A DNA stretch of 64,000 nt, from NCBI GenBank assembly GCA_029851415.1, contig CM056741.1, forward strand, positions 91,671,282-91,735,281, written 5' to 3'. Positions within the stretch are counted from its first letter, which is position 1. Each line of letters opens with the position of its first letter. Below are positions 11,077-23,607 of the stretch, piece by piece. The translations under genes and the position numbers were made by a program. This stretch comes from Eretmocerus hayati. Lineage: Eukaryota > Arthropoda > Insecta > Hymenoptera > Aphelinidae. The notes below the pieces were generated by a model. It was not told where the DNA came from. It was given only the letters and a program-made list of their open reading frames with translations, and did not search any database.

Positions 11077-12140
11077 GTGAGTATTGCTCATGATAATCTT
11101 GATTGATCCCTCATTTCGTAGGAGAAAGAAATGTGACCTTTTAGCCGGGATCTGGCTCTACTTTTATAGTGGATGCATCAAGGAAGAATTTCATTCGGTT
11201 TTCAATTCTCGAGATATCATTCTTGAGAGATTGATCGAGAGATGGAACATTCTCTCTCGGTCGAGATTTGAACCTCGCAATCTCAGGTTTTCTGGTGTGG
11301 CACCTTCACTAATTATATCACCGAGGCGGTTGCGTAACCACTCGCTCGGGGAGGCCTTCTATCATATGAGAGGTTCTACAGAATTTTCGACATTGTGTGT
11401 TCTTCACGAAATCTCTGAACATGCAAACGATCATCAAGGTCACACAACTGAATTTGATAGGTTCCAATACCTTCAAACGTGCACGCTAGTCGTCGTTCTG
11501 CCAAAAGTGTATGGCTATCCGCGACACAGCCCGCAACCCTCATTTTTGGGGTATCTCTTAGCGTACACACGCCGTTTTCTGATTCCCTCAATCTACCGTG
11601 AAAATGACATTTCTCAAAGGATTCTGCCGAAATCGAGTGACCATCAAGACACCCTATATTTTGGAGAAACGTCGGTTTTCCATCAACGATTTTCCATTGG
11701 TTGCGATTCTGATTGTTTGACTAAAGTGCATTATGAACACTCCCTTGAGATGCACAATCTATATCAAAATTGGCTCACTAGCGGTTTGATATTGAGGAGT
11801 CGGGTCAGTGTAGAATGTTGTTCAATGGAATATTCAAGATATTGAGGAATATGGAAATGAAGGTGTATGAGTTCCGATTTTTCGTATTTGTGATCAGGAA
11901 AAATATGAGTTGTCAAGATATTCAGAGCCAATCAGACTACATCTATAGCTATTCTTCTACGAAGTTAGATGATAGTAATCAGTTGAAGATCTTTGATGAG
12001 TGATTTGGGATCTGAAGATTACATTATGTTGGAATATGTCCAATGGAGAATTCTCATATGTCGTTTTGGAATCAATAATCGGATTCTATTCCATCATTCG
12101 TGTTCGCTCCACGGAATATTATTTCTAGTGAAACAGTGAA
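11077..12140. other. Start of the long pan intron, no supported gene
   Basis: The donor GTGAGT opens the intron. A 253-codon open frame runs on the + strand (11084-11845) but has no recognisable domain and overlaps the tRNA-like fragment on the other strand. I do not call it a gene. Confidence 0.4.
11250..11370 (-). other. tRNA-like fragment, possible SINE head
   Basis: On the minus strand a B-box-like GGTTCAAATCT and a T-arm-like stem follow an A-box-like stretch by a plausible distance, but I cannot fold a full cloverleaf. It may be the tRNA-derived head of a SINE whose body runs toward 11140. Low confidence. Confidence 0.25.
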
Positions 12141-14201
12141 TATATATGAGTCATTCTGGAGCAAGCTGGACAAAACAGTCATCGGGGGGGGGGGGGGGGT
12201 CTGGGAAAATCCGCAAACATTTTTTTCCTGTTAGTACTATGTTTAATTAGTACGAAAAAATTTTTTCTAGATTTTTTCGGCCCTCCCTAGGGCCCATGAA
12301 AGGGCCATCTTAGGCCCTTTTTCAGTCTATCTTAGGAAAATCATAGTTCCAACAGAATCCAACATTTTTCAACGTACTTGGGCGCATTTCCCTCGTAAAG
12401 ACTGGTACTTTTCAGAAAAAACTTGTCCCGGGCGAATAAGTCAGCTTGACAACTTCTGCAAGCTATTTATTGAGAGCAAATTTTAGCAATATCTACGTCA
12501 TCTTGTGGGCGACGTAGATCCAACTAGAAACGGGATAATTGACTTTTACCAGTGGTCATTCTGAAGGTCTTGGAAAGACCTACAATTTGTTCATTTGTCA
12601 AAGTCAATTATCACACTTTTTATTGGAGCTATAGTCGTTACAAGTTGAGCTATTTTCGAAAAAATCGGAAATTTAGGACTCAATTCCACAAATATGTCTT
12701 AATTTTTTCTCACCAAAGCTGTGCGGAAATGTTCTCTGAGACATCTTCCTTCAGTAGAAAAAATTAGGCGGAGGTTATTTTTGTTAATTTTTTTGCCGAG
12801 CGTTACAAAGTGCCGCATTCCGTCGTTTTAGCAAAAACGGCATCTTCGACCACGGTCACATATGCTCCCATCTGGACTGATGTGCACCAATCTGTGTGAA
12901 AGTACTCCCCAAAGTACCCCCAAGTACGTGTAAGAAGTTGCGGGGACGAGCCAGGAGCGAGCTGTAGGTTTTATTTACCGTGTTAAAAATAGGCGTTATT
13001 TTGGCTGCGACTGAGAGCATGATCTTACCTGTTCTGGCTCACAAATGAGATAATGGGCTAGAACGAGGATCTAAACATACTTTTCCGACTCGAAATGACC
13101 ATCTTAACTCTATTCCGCAGTCAGTTTTGCCCCATAGAATCATCTCTCTGTCCCAAAACAATTTAGACTCTGTTGACAGGTTCGGACACCGTTGAGGCAT
13201 AAGACGACGTTCTAGAGCTGGATTGACCTCATATTTGTGTTCAGATGGCCATTTTGAGTCGGAAAAGTATATTGGATCCTTATCCTAGCCCATTATCTCA
13301 TTTGCGAGCCAGGACAAGTAAAATCCATACTCTCGGTCGCGTACGCCCAAATAGCCAAAATAATACCGAATTTTGACACGGTAAATAGAACCTACAGCTC
13401 GCTCCTGGCTCGCGGCTCGTCCCCGCAACTTCTTACACGTACTTAAGGGGACTTTGGGAAGTACTTTTACATAGATTGGCGCACATCAATCCAGATGGGA
13501 GCATATGTGACCGTGGTCGAAGATGCCTTTTTGCTCAAACGACAAAATGCGGCTTTTTGTAACGCTCGGCAAATAAAATTGAAAAAAAATAACCTCCGCG
13601 AAATTTTTTCTCCTGAAAGTAGATGTCTCAAGGAACATTACCACACAGGTTTGGTGGAAAAAGAACTGAGATATATTTTTGGAATTCAATCCTAAATTTT
13701 CGACTTTTTCGAAAATAGCTCAACTTGTACCGACTGTAGCTCCAACAAAAAGTGTGATAATTTACTTTCACAAGTAGACAAATTGTAGGTCTTACCAAGA
13801 CCTTTGTAGCGACCACTGGTGAAAGTCAATTATCTCCTCTCTAGTTGGATCTACGGCGCCCACAAGACGACGCAGGAATTGTTAGAATTCGAGTCAGGCT
13901 GACTTATTCGTCTAGGACAATTTTTTTCGGGAAAGTATCAGTCTTTACGAGGAAAATGCATCCAAGTACGATGAAAAATGTTGGATTCTGTTGAAACTAT
14001 ATGTTTTCTAAGACAGACTGAAAAAGGACCTAAAATGACCCTTTCATGGGCCCTAGAGCCCACAGGAAGGACCGAAAAAATCTGGAGGAAATTTTATCGT
14101 ACTATTTAAACATAGTACTAACAGAAGAAAGTTTCGCGGATTTTTCCAAGACCCCTCTGGTGACCGATCTGTCCAGCTTGCTCCAGAATGACTCATATAT
14201 A
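12141..14201. mobile_element. 2 kb foldback element with arms of about 960 bp
   Basis: Almost the whole element is one imperfect inverted repeat. The left arm (about 12141-13105) begins TATATATGAGTCATTCTGGA, and the right arm (about 13245-14201) ends with its reverse complement. The arms mirror each other through many landmarks, including GGGCCATCTTAGG, the TTTACCAGTGGTCA block, the GCTCGTCC blocks and ACTTTTCCGACTC next to the 140 bp spacer. Arms differ by scattered substitutions and small indels, and a run of 16 G sits only in the left arm. Matching open frames in mirror positions (12552-12767 on +, 13628-13816 on -) result from the symmetry. No transposase is present. In a pan transcript it would form a hairpin of nearly 1 kb. 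Confidence 0.85.
12183..12200. repeat. Poly-G run
   Basis: Uninterrupted run of about 16 G in the left foldback arm; the mirror position in the right arm lacks it. Confidence 0.8.
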
Positions 14202-14479
14202 AGTGTGATCTCAGACTAATCATCTAATATTACGTTCGCTTAAGCCTCGAGTGATTTTATGTTTCAATACAAATAGGTTGTTCCTGCATCTGTTGGATCA
14301 TGTTGTTGAAATTGTCAAATTTTTACTGAACATTCCTGATGAACATTCGGAACAGTTCTATCGAGTTTGATTAAAACTTCGGATGTTGCAAACCGGATTT
14401 CTTGGTATTCCTGTGGGTTTTTGATATTGTAAAGAGTTATTCAAATGTACTATTAGGTTGTTCATAGTGTGTTGATATT

Positions 14480-14765
14480 ATTGTATTGGATTTTCATCGT
14501 TGGTCGCTCTCAGTGGAGTGAGTCACTCTTGAGCTATGGCCTAAGCAAGTCACCGCAACGTTATCATCAGTATTGCATATGAATGTTGTATTTGGGGCAA
14601 ATGTGTATGTTTATTTCGAGTATAATAGTTGATAATGTGAAGTATGAGTTGTGAAGAATCAGTATTAGATTTTTTTGCGTCGGTCGCTCACAACGGAGTG
14701 AGTCACTCTTGTACCAAGGCCTAAGCAAGTCACCGCAACGTCATCCTCTATGTCAAGTATGATGT
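14480..14765 (+). repeat. Two-copy direct repeat, period about 185 bp
   Basis: The block GGTCGCTC...GGAGTGAGTCACTCTTG, then GGCCTAAGCAAGTCACCGCA, occurs near 14500 and again near 14685. The surrounding sequence is also similar, so this is a diverged tandem duplication. Confidence 0.7.
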
Positions 14766-15769
14766 TGTAAAGGTGTCGTGTATTTGTCCATTTTGCAACA
14801 TCTTCAAGTATATTCAAAATATTTTGAGGAGTTGAATACATCATTATAACATAAGCATTTCAGAATTTTTGAAATAATTCTCTTGTTCTCGTATGTCAAC
14901 GTTGAATGAATGAAATTGTTCAAATTGTAATAGAATTGAAAGATGAAAAACTTGATTGAAAACTTATGCCGAAGGGAGGAAATTGACCCAGGGGGGCTGG
15001 CCGGGATTATGGTCCCAACCAAAAATTATTTCATTATATTCTTTAACATATTTCAGGAACTCACATACTTTTCATCAATATACTTATGACCTACTTTACA
15101 TATCATATATTCATGAGTCAAATATTCCCATGTTGAATATTTTGATGGAGGAACATAAGAATATCTATATACGTTAACAAAGAATGATGACTTTCAGAAA
15201 CTTATCTAAAATTTGACTTCGTTAGGATATGGTAATGATTTTTCATATGTTGCCTCAGAAAATGAAATTATTTCGTTTTGTTGAATCAAAATGCACAAAT
15301 TTCTGCGAAGAATCTTGAATACTATTCACATATTGCCATTGCGCTTGAGCTCAAAATTCCAAAATTGGTGCTACGCTAATTCCAGAATTCATTGAAATAG
15401 TGACGTAGTCACGAGTAATTTCGCGCATGGCGCAGTTAAATGGAAGGACAAGAATTAAAGAATGGAGGATTGCATTCCTAAATGATTCTAAGTTTTTCAA
15501 AAGGTATCGCGATGAAGGATGGCACAGGTCTTCACACTCATCTTCCGTCTTTCGGGATATCAGGCCACCACTATGATTTAAATAATCGTGACTCTACAAG
15601 GAATCGATCTGCTAAGGAATAAGACCAAAGTACCAAATTTTTGAAACGTGCCATCAACGCAGTGTAATCGGAGCAAGGAAAGGTGTCTGTAGATGTCGGG
15701 TTTCGCGAGATTCAATTATCATCATGTCGTTGTTCTTGATGCAGCATGGCTGGACGTTCTTTATCATCT
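14766..15769. other. AT-rich intronic sequence, nothing recognised
   Basis: About 1 kb without a supported gene, RNA or repeat. Confidence 0.4.
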
Positions 15770-15974
15770 TGTTGATATTGGGATTTTTGATAGAGAAATC
15801 GAGAAAAACGGATAACACTTCTTTATTGATCCTTCTCGTACAACTGCTCGTAACCAAGTGAAGAATAAAATGAGTAACGAATACAGCATTCGTCGTCAAG
15901 GCTTGTTATAACTAACAGAGGCAACCAGTCGCTATGCAACATACTATACATATATATATGCGTAAATTCTAACA
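15770..15974 (-). repeat. Copia 3' LTR, 205 bp
   Basis: On the minus strand the sequence starts TGTTAGAATT immediately after a purine tract (GGGAGGGAG, 15975-15983) and ends ATATCAACA. It therefore has TG...CA ends and short terminal inverted repeats TGTT/AACA. It contains TATATATATG near the start and AATAAAG as a polyadenylation signal. Position after the copia RNase H and the purine tract supports a 3' LTR. Confidence 0.75.
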
Positions 15975-16174
15975 CTCCCTCCCGCATATATATACTTATC
16001 TTCAAACATATCAAATTCAAACTTATTTTAGGTATCTGAACATTTAACTTAATCTGAATCAACATAATTTCAAACATAGTCATAAACATAAAGTCATTAT
16101 TATCAATCAGTGTCGTCGTTTGTTTATGTAGGTTTTTGATCTGAAACAGAAAAGAACAAATGATTATTTTGATA

Positions 16175-16700
16175 TCACGTCCTTTCATGATTCCAGGTCG
16201 CATTCATTAGTTTTTCCACACATCGTTCATGTAGTAGAAAAGATAAGGGCTTTGTGAATATATCAGCCATCTGATCTTCGGAGCGTATCCATTTTACTTG
16301 TATCAAATTTCGTTTCACACATTCTCTTACATAATGTTCACGTACTTCAGTCATATGACGAAGCTTATTACCATTCGTTTTAGCATTCGTTTCTACTGCT
16401 TTATTATCACACCATAAAGTGATTGGGTTCAAAGATTTCTTGAAAATTAGTTTCAAGGATTGATCAACAGATATTGCTTCTTGACGAGCTTCAGACATCG
16501 CTACATATTCAGCTTGACAAGTTGATGATGCGACATAAGACTGCTTATGAGTTCTCCGAGCTACGGAATCTCCAAAAAGTCGTATCACATATCCACACGT
16601 CGTTGAAGAACCTTTACAATCAGCAAAGCTTGCATCTGAGAAAGCTTGCAAATCGTTTTCTTTACCGTAATAAGTTAATCCTAAACTCCAAAATGGAGTA
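16175..16700 (-). pseudogene. Copia retrotransposon RNase H, truncated
   Basis: C-terminal RNase H domain of a Ty1/copia polyprotein, open for about 158 codons to its natural stop. Visible landmarks in order are AFSDASFADCKGSSTTCGYV, SYVASSTCQAEYVAMSEA, ITLWCDNKAVE, HYVRECVKRN and DQMADIFTKPL. All expected acidic residues appear present. Upstream, copia sequence stops at about 16700, where BEL/Pao sequence of the same orientation begins, so only the 3' end of the element remains. A purine tract and LTR follow at the 3' side. Confidence 0.88.
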
Positions 16701-19700
16701 TTTTGCTAAAGGCAAAGATTGTTGAATATCGCTGGCTCTATTCGCGAGGAAAGTTTCCCAGCGAGATGGTGAGCCGGCTATCCAATCAAGTGCTACTTTT
16801 GAGCCCGACCAACAAAAAATTGCTGATGCACGATGCTGAAGTTGAGACTCTGAATTTTTTATCAGATGTACAAGTAAGATTGCTGCACACAATTCAAGAC
16901 GAGTGAAGGACTGAGTTTTTAACGGAACTACACGATTTTTCGATATACACAAGAAGGATGATCCTCCGGGAACTACGATGTTAATCGAAGCTGATTACAC
17001 ATACATCGACGTATCCGCAAATCCATGCGATTCCCAAACAGTAGAATCGAAATGCTCGGTCACCTAGGGACACGAATAGACGACAACTCCGGCATCTGCT
17101 CTCGCACTTCGGTCCACCTATTTAACAAGTCTCCTTTGATGGGGGAGTCCCAGTCCAACTTTTCCAGCCACAAATCTTGTAATAAAATCTTTCCTTGGAC
17201 AAGGAACAGAGCGAGCAAACCTAGAGGATCGAACAACTTCGACATTTCAGACAAGATGGTAACCTTTGTTACAGCAGCAGCTTTCGCCGGCATCTCGGCC
17301 CAGAAAAAGAATTCATCCGGATTTGTCGACCACTTGATTCTCAGGGTGGAAACTACTTCATCTTTTCCAACGTCAAACTCGATTCCTGGGTTGGACTCCA
17401 TCCCCTGTGATAGCTTCGACTAATTTGGCGCCCCCTTATCAAGAGGAATTTTCGTTCTTTGCAAGATAGCAATCAATTGATTGCGAGCGTCAAGAGCTTG
17501 TTCAAAAGTATCCCCGCCGCCATACATGTCATCAACATAGCGTAACCACAACAAGATGATAGCCGCAAGAGGAATTCCTTCTCCGATTTGTTTTGCTAAA
17601 AAATCAATGCTTGATTCGCTAAGTATGGCGCGCAAGCGGTATCGTCAGTCACCGTTGTCGCGATGTATTCGATAATTTTTTGGGAGCTAGAATCTCGGCC
17701 CAAGATACGTTGCAGGTTGCAGTCATCTGAGTGTACTCGAATTGGCCGGAACATCTTCACGATATCCGTAGAAAATACAAATAGGAAGAATCTCCATCGA
17801 GTGATTATGAAGGCAATATCAATTTGTAATTTTTAGGAGGGTAGTAAATAATCGTTGATACTTCTTCCGTTACCAGTCCGTTGAGAAGGGTTGAAAATTA
17901 CCCTGATTCTGTCGCTCCCACGTCGAAAAACTGCGTGATGTGGTGGGTAGACGACAAGTCCCGATGTTGGTGTGTCTTCTGCCCGTTCCGTGTGATCAAG
18001 CTGCTTATATTCCCTCATGAAGTTTTCGTAGGCTGCATCCAGATGTTGATTGCGCTGACGACTCTTTTCAGACCGCAGCAGGCACGCAACCGCAATGTCC
18101 CTCGAATCAGGGAAGATAGGCATTTCAGATTGAGATAATGACAGTCTAACTACTATTCGGCCGTCTGGGGCGAAAGATACAATAGATTTAGAATGTTCCT
18201 CACGATATTCCTCATCTAGGGTAAAGTGGCGCGATGAACTAGGAATTTCTCCAATTCCCCAGAATTTTTGGAGCTCTTTAGACAACGGATCGTTCACTGA
18301 AACGTGAAAACAGGAGACGCTACTATTTGAGTTTCAAGCGGTTGTTTTACCCGTAAGAATCCAACCAAACGCCATTTTTTGAGCAACAATCGAATCATTT
18401 CGAGATTCTCGATTACCTGACAATTTGCAAATACACGTCGGCTGCGAGAACACAATCGATTTTTTGAGGTGAAGCGAATTCGGGATCTGTGAGTGTGAAG
18501 TTTTTGATGTATGAGCAATAACTCACGTCAACATGCTCAGCTGGCAAAACTCCGGTGAGTTTAGATAGTACAAGTGCTGAAAACTGCAATTCGAAACTCG
18601 TACGTAATTTTGATTTCAAAACAAGTGAAGCTTCTGCTTGCACAGTGAGCCCTGATTCGCCTCCGAGGAATTTAACATCTTGTGTAATTTTGTGGAGCGG
18701 TAACCCCAAACGACGCGATCGGCAACAAACGGTCGTTCTGCACCTGGATCTTGAAACGCGAGGACCTCTATTTATTCCCCTGATGATGATTGCAAGGTGA
18801 CTCTGGCTCGATTTTCCTAGAAGAACCGTGTTTGCTAGAACGGGTGCAGACTTATCCGGTGGTTTGGATTGACCGCCTGTTTCCGTAGATTTTTCTGATT
18901 TTTTTTTTACGGGCCTGTGTGCAATTTCGAGTGATGCGCACCTTTGCAGATGGAACAGCAATACTTCGAATTGCTTTCGTCCAGACAATGACCTGGTCTC
19001 AAGCAATTGATGCACAAACGACGTTGTTTTGCATATTCGAAACGTTTTTGAGGTGTCCAGGAGTCGAGTGTTTTACAAGAATAAAGCGGGTGCTTCTCGT
19101 TGCAGGGACAATTTTCACTAGATTTCGACGAAGATCTATTGTGTCGGTTTTGATTCAAATTTGCAACGTTGAGTGATAAGAAATTTTTAGGCAGCGATGA
19201 AGATTGAGAAGACGATCGAGGTTCTTGCACACTCGAACTTTGGTTAGACAACGAATTGACAGCCTCATAAGCAGCTGCTGAATCGAGCGCGTTGATGCGA
19301 TTTTCGATGAATCTCAGAAGACCCACATAAGTTGAGAATCCGGGGACCGACATTTGATTCAACTCCCAGGCTTCACGAGTACCAGAATCTAATTTTGAGA
19401 CAATGGCATGAACGAGGACACAGTCCCGAGACTTAACAGGAAGCTTCAGATCTCGAAAACATTGAACCGGTTCTTCCGTTTCATTGAGAAGCTCATTTAA
19501 ATGCGACGAGGATTTTTCAGTCATTGGACTGAGGGACTGCAACGCGAGCATATGGCCTATCATCGTCGTCGTAACGCTGACACAATTTTTCCCAAGCACG
19601 TTGAAAATTCGTACCTTCAGGCTTTGTGCCTCGCAAGGTATCTGCTGCAACCTCCTGCACTGCACCAAGAAGATATTGTAGTTTTAAGGCGTCCGAGTAT

Positions 19701-20250
19701 GATTTTCCCAAGACCACAGCCTCAAAACGAGCTTGAAAAGAACCCCAGTCTTCCTGTTTCCCGGAAAATGTGGGTAATGGTATTGAAGGCACGGCTTGCA
19801 ATTCCGAAGCAGATTTCAAAAACCGTTGAAATTGATACGCTTGTTGCGCTTGTATTTGTGCAATCGGAATCGCCTCTGTGAAAGAGGAATTACCCGGTTG
19901 ACCCGCGACGCTCTGATTATCCTGTGCAGGAGATGCAGGCGTCCACGATTGTAAAGTGGCATGATGCCGAGCGACGGCATCATCAACGTCAAAAGGACAA
20001 TCTTCCAAAAAATATTCATGATCGGCAATCAATTGCTTGTGTGCGTACGCGAACTCATGACAACTTTGAAACTCGACCCAATAATCATTCAAATCTGAGA
20101 GTTTCTCAGTTATGTACGTTGGTTGCGAGCGAGTTCTTTTGTTTCCCGACTTTTAGGCATTTTCTACAAAATTATCACTGTAGCCTTGAGTGCGTATCGA
20201 ATGCTCAATTTTTGTTTCAATTTCAGTTGTTATGGGCGGTGCCATGATTT
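16665..20250 (-). pseudogene. BEL/Pao retrotransposon gag-pol, decayed
   Basis: Minus-strand BEL/Pao element in several frames. Gag (20092-19517, then 19668-18907) has the DUF1759-type block LPTFSGKQEDWGSFQARFEA and zinc knuckles (RLCINCLRPGH, YCCSICKGAHHSKLH). A protease-like stretch follows (19015-18413). RT begins at FWGIGEIPSSSR with PPHHAVFRRGSDRIRVIFNP (18297-17833), continues through a decayed motif A region (about 17830-17640, FSTDIVKMFRPIRV), and shows the catalytic LRYVDDMYGGG (17635-17420). The connection region (KLFDPLGLLA, 17401-17060) and an RNase H-like part (TRLELCAAILL, SGSKVALDWI, 16952-16700) come last. Integrase and 3' LTR are absent because copia sequence takes over at about 16700. 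Frame breaks between every block show it is dead. Confidence 0.88.
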
Positions 20251-20344
20251 TTAGCGAACGATCGATTCAAAAATGAACGAAAATTGGAGTAAAGTTAACT
20301 CAGTATAGGTTAAGAAGCCGAGGTAGCAAAATAAAAGAATAAAA

Positions 20345-20770
20345 CTTTTTTGGGGTCGAATTTCGAACCAAAATAACGATACACTAGAAGGGCGACACGA
20401 ACACTAAGGAGCTAGCCATCAGTGCGTCACGTGCGCACAGGTAGCAAGCCACAAGATTCACGCGACTCGCGGAAAAAAGCTGCAAGGATGACGAACATGC
20501 TGGCTCACGTGAGCATAAGACAGCTGGCGAGTCTGACTATACGATGTCAGACTTGTAGGCGAGACGCGTGGTGAGGAGAGGAAGCGTGGTAAGGGTAAAA
20601 ATTGCAACGCCGAACGCACGATGGTTCAACGACGCGAGTTGTGTATACAGAGCCGTACTGTAGCATAGGTGACCGCTCGAGACTGGGCAAGGGCGGGGGG
20701 GGGGGGACTAGCGAGATCGCGCGATTCGCGACTCTTCAAGATCACCTGATGTGTGATATATGATGGGTTC
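20345..20770 (-). repeat. Probable BEL 5' LTR with primer binding site
   Basis: Upstream of gag on the minus strand lies GC-richer sequence of LTR character. It ends close to TTTTGGTTCGAAATTCGACC (about 20356-20374), which has the form of a primer binding site starting TGG. The distance to gag fits. I cannot fix the LTR edges because no partner LTR is left. A run of 14 G lies at about 20694-20707. Confidence 0.45.
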
Positions 20771-20989
20771 CACGCCAAAGCGACCTACGGGAAGGGGTAA
20801 TCTCTCGGATTTCTTTTTAACCTAATTCATCCGATTCTATGGTCCAGAATAGGAACTTTGGACCACCTATGGGACCCAAAAAAAATTTCATCCCTCCGTT
20901 GCATGCATATCCGTGAAAAAGTGAGGATTCATCATGTCAAAATCAATGCTTTTTCATTCACTAAAATGATGATATCTTGAGTTCTTCGA

Positions 20990-21565
20990 CAGGTACAAAC
21001 TTGCGGCTTGCGGCATCGGGAAAGGTGTCCAATTCGAGGTGTCAGCTCTGATTCTTGCGCCATCACCGGGTATTTCGACAACTGTCCGACTGCCAATATT
21101 TGTCTTTTAAACTTCGCCGCCCTGCTGGAACGGTATGTAAACAAAGTCGGCCGAATGTCTCATTTCAAGTATCTGACAATAGGAATAACTTCATACTACC
21201 TGGAAGCAAGCTGTTCCTGCGTACAGACGTATAAAACTGCATACGCGTCTCGTGCGGAAACAATTTTCCTTCGGGAAGATCAAGCTGCACGTTGCCTTCG
21301 CCCACGTCCAGCCCGGTTTCCCGAAGGAAAAAATGTTTCCAGCACTCGACGCGTAATGTACTATTTGCTGTCCATTTCTGTTAACGGGTACTTGAAACAA
21401 TACACTTTGCCGAATTTGCTCAGGCAGTTTGAGTAGCCCGCCGCAATTGAAACGTCAGATGTTAGCAGTTGGGCAGTTCGTAAAATACCCGGTGGTGGCG
21501 CCAAAGTCAGGCCTGACACCCCGATTAACCTATCGAAAACATTGTTGCACAGTTTTTTCAACGCT
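20990..21565. repeat. Foldback element of about 570 bp
   Basis: The left arm (about 21020-21260) contains GGTGTCAGCTCTGA, CATCACCGGGTATTTCG and TTTCAAGTA. The right arm (about 21320-21550) contains their imperfect reverse complements (AAATACCCGGTGGTGG, TCAGGCCTGACACC, TACTTGAAAC). The centre is near 21285, between TTTTCCTTCGGGAA and its mirror TTTCCCGAAGGAAA. No transposase. Confidence 0.7.
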
Positions 21566-22139
21566 TTGGTGAGCTCGTGGAGCTAAAAAGATGTTCTTCA
21601 CTAAATGGTTAATTTCTCAGGAAGCCATTCTTTCATTCTTCTGAAAATCACATATGAATCATAAATTTTTGGGTTCTTTCAGGAAATAATGGTCTCAGAG
21701 AAGTTTGGAGTGATCCAAGCGACTTATTACCTGTTTTCTGAAATGTAATTTTTTCAGTAACAGGGAAACACCATTTTCTGCGCATGCGCATAAACTTAAG
21801 CTCTTGGGACCAATTTTCACGAAAGGCTGCCAAAATCATACAATGACTATCTGCAGAGTTTGAATTTATGCATTCAAACAGCATCTACAACAGAATAAAT
21901 TATATCTAATCAAAAGCACATGGACATTCAACCCATTAGCGCCTGCTGAGAGAACACATTCACGAGAACTTCTTGGAGCTTTTTTTTTAGTACAAAATAG
22001 CCGGCGAGAAAAATTCGGATCACATAACTTCAACGTGAGAATGTCTGAAGTTTGAGAATATGCAATCAAGAATCCCATTCGAGACGATGCTGGAGATTCA
22101 CGTTCGATTTTTTCCAAGAAAATACGATTTTTCACACCC

Positions 22140-22850
22140 AAAATCGTGTTTAGACGGCAATTTTTTATCCAAAAGTGATCGATGAATCCTTCAGAGGCCA
22201 AAAAACCGTGTGATTGGGTCCTGAACCACAAAATTCGTGGGTAAAGTGAATTTTGAAAGATGAACCTTGGCGCGAGATATCGACCGAAACAAAATGTGTT
22301 GGTGAAACGCCTTTTTATCGTCATTAAAACTTTCTCACCCCTATTGTTTTCAATCCTGAACATCAAATGGCCTCTAGAGAGGTATAATAGAATGAATGAA
22401 GTATGGAAGAATATAGTTTTACGTTACGGTCGATGCCTTGGGTCCAGATTGGTCTTTTAAAATTTGCATGACCCATCAATTCTGTAGTACAGGACCCAAT
22501 CACACGTTCTTTCGATCCTTCAAAGCTATACCTATAGATTTTGGATAAGAAAATGCTACCTCAGCACAATTTCGGGTGTACCTCAGAATCAAACTATCAG
22601 GAAGCAACAGTGACATCTGGAATATCATCAAAACGGACAAGTTCGCGTTCGGGTTAGTATGCGTACAAAAAGTTCGTCATTGAGCTTTTGTTCTGTTAGA
22701 GCGCTACTAGAATGATCATAAGACAGGCTTCTGACGTGAAATTATATTCTATCATATTCTATTCATCCTATGGTGATATTTTCCTAGAGGCTATTTGATG
22801 TTCAGGATTGAGATCGAAATGTGTGAGAAAGTTTTAATGACGATGAAAAA
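22140..22850. repeat. Nested inverted repeats
   Basis: AAAACTTTCTCACCC...CAATCCTGAACATCAAATGG (about 22325-22375) is mirrored at about 22790-22845. The block CCGTGTGATTGGGTCCTG (about 22206) is mirrored at about 22490-22510 as AGGACCCAATCACACG. The pairs overlap rather than nest cleanly, so two elements or one rearranged foldback are possible. Confidence 0.55.
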
Positions 22851-22974
22851 TTATGTGCGTAGAGCTACGCGGCAGGAAGGTGGAACCGGTCGGGAAACGC
22901 CCTTCGACAGTATTTTCATGTGCAAGCAGTGATGATGAAGATATTGACATAGGTTCCAAATTTGGTCAATGTAC

Positions 22975-23315
22975 TCTCTCAGCATCAATCAGCTATTATA
23001 TAGCTGAAATATCAGCTATTACTCCCATGGGACGTCAAACTGCTGATCAAATCAGCGAACGCAAAAATCACGCTTAAATCGATAATTCTGATGAAATAAC
23101 TCCACAAATCCGGGTTCTAATATCGACATGAACACATTAACGACTTTTCCAGACCAAGTCACGACGAACTAAGGCGTATTTGTTCGATATTTACTCATTT
23201 CGTGCCACGGGAGGCCCTATATAGCTGATTATAATCAGCTATAAATCAGTGATTGTAGCTGAAAATCAGCTAATGTAGCTGAAATTCAGCTACAGTAGCT
23301 ATTCGTGTCAGTAAA
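22975..23315 (+). repeat. AGCTGA-rich palindromic module, copy A
   Basis: Dense AGCTGA/TCAGCT motifs (ATATAGCTGAAATATCAGCT, TATAGCTGATTATAATCAGC). The same about 340 bp module occurs at 40320-40665 with high identity, including the non-palindromic middle CTCCCATGGG-CGTCAAACTG. In both loci a 20-bp minisatellite lies downstream. Confidence 0.8.
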
Positions 23316-23607
23316 AAACCGTTCACTGTGTTCGCGTGTGAAAAGATGCTCCGAAAAATTTCAAGTGTTTCAGAACGGTTTCTATTTTGCCATCCCCGGG
23401 ACAATAATAAAAAAAATGATCCAAGAATTTGCGCAACGTCCCAGGGTCGAAACGGGGACATCCCCAGGGGGTCACCTTGCGGTAGAGGGGAATGAGATGT
23501 TTCCATGCCATCCCCGAGACGGCTTTTTCGGGATGTTCCGATCGGGACGGAATTCGGGACGTCCCGAACCTGCCACATGTCCCCGTATGACGCACAAATG
23601 TTTGTCA

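Noticed and set aside
11084..11845. 253-codon open frame just after the pan exon
   Set aside because: It starts inside the intron, has no recognisable domain and overlaps a tRNA-like fragment on the other strand. RNA evidence would be needed.
12552..13816. Two similar proteins on opposite strands (KVNYHTFYWSYSRYKLSYF type)
   Set aside because: They occupy mirrored positions in the foldback arms, so their likeness follows from the inverted repeat.
20500..20760. Independent promoter or CpG-island gene start
   Set aside because: The GC-rich stretch lies where a BEL 5' LTR is expected upstream of gag, which explains it better.
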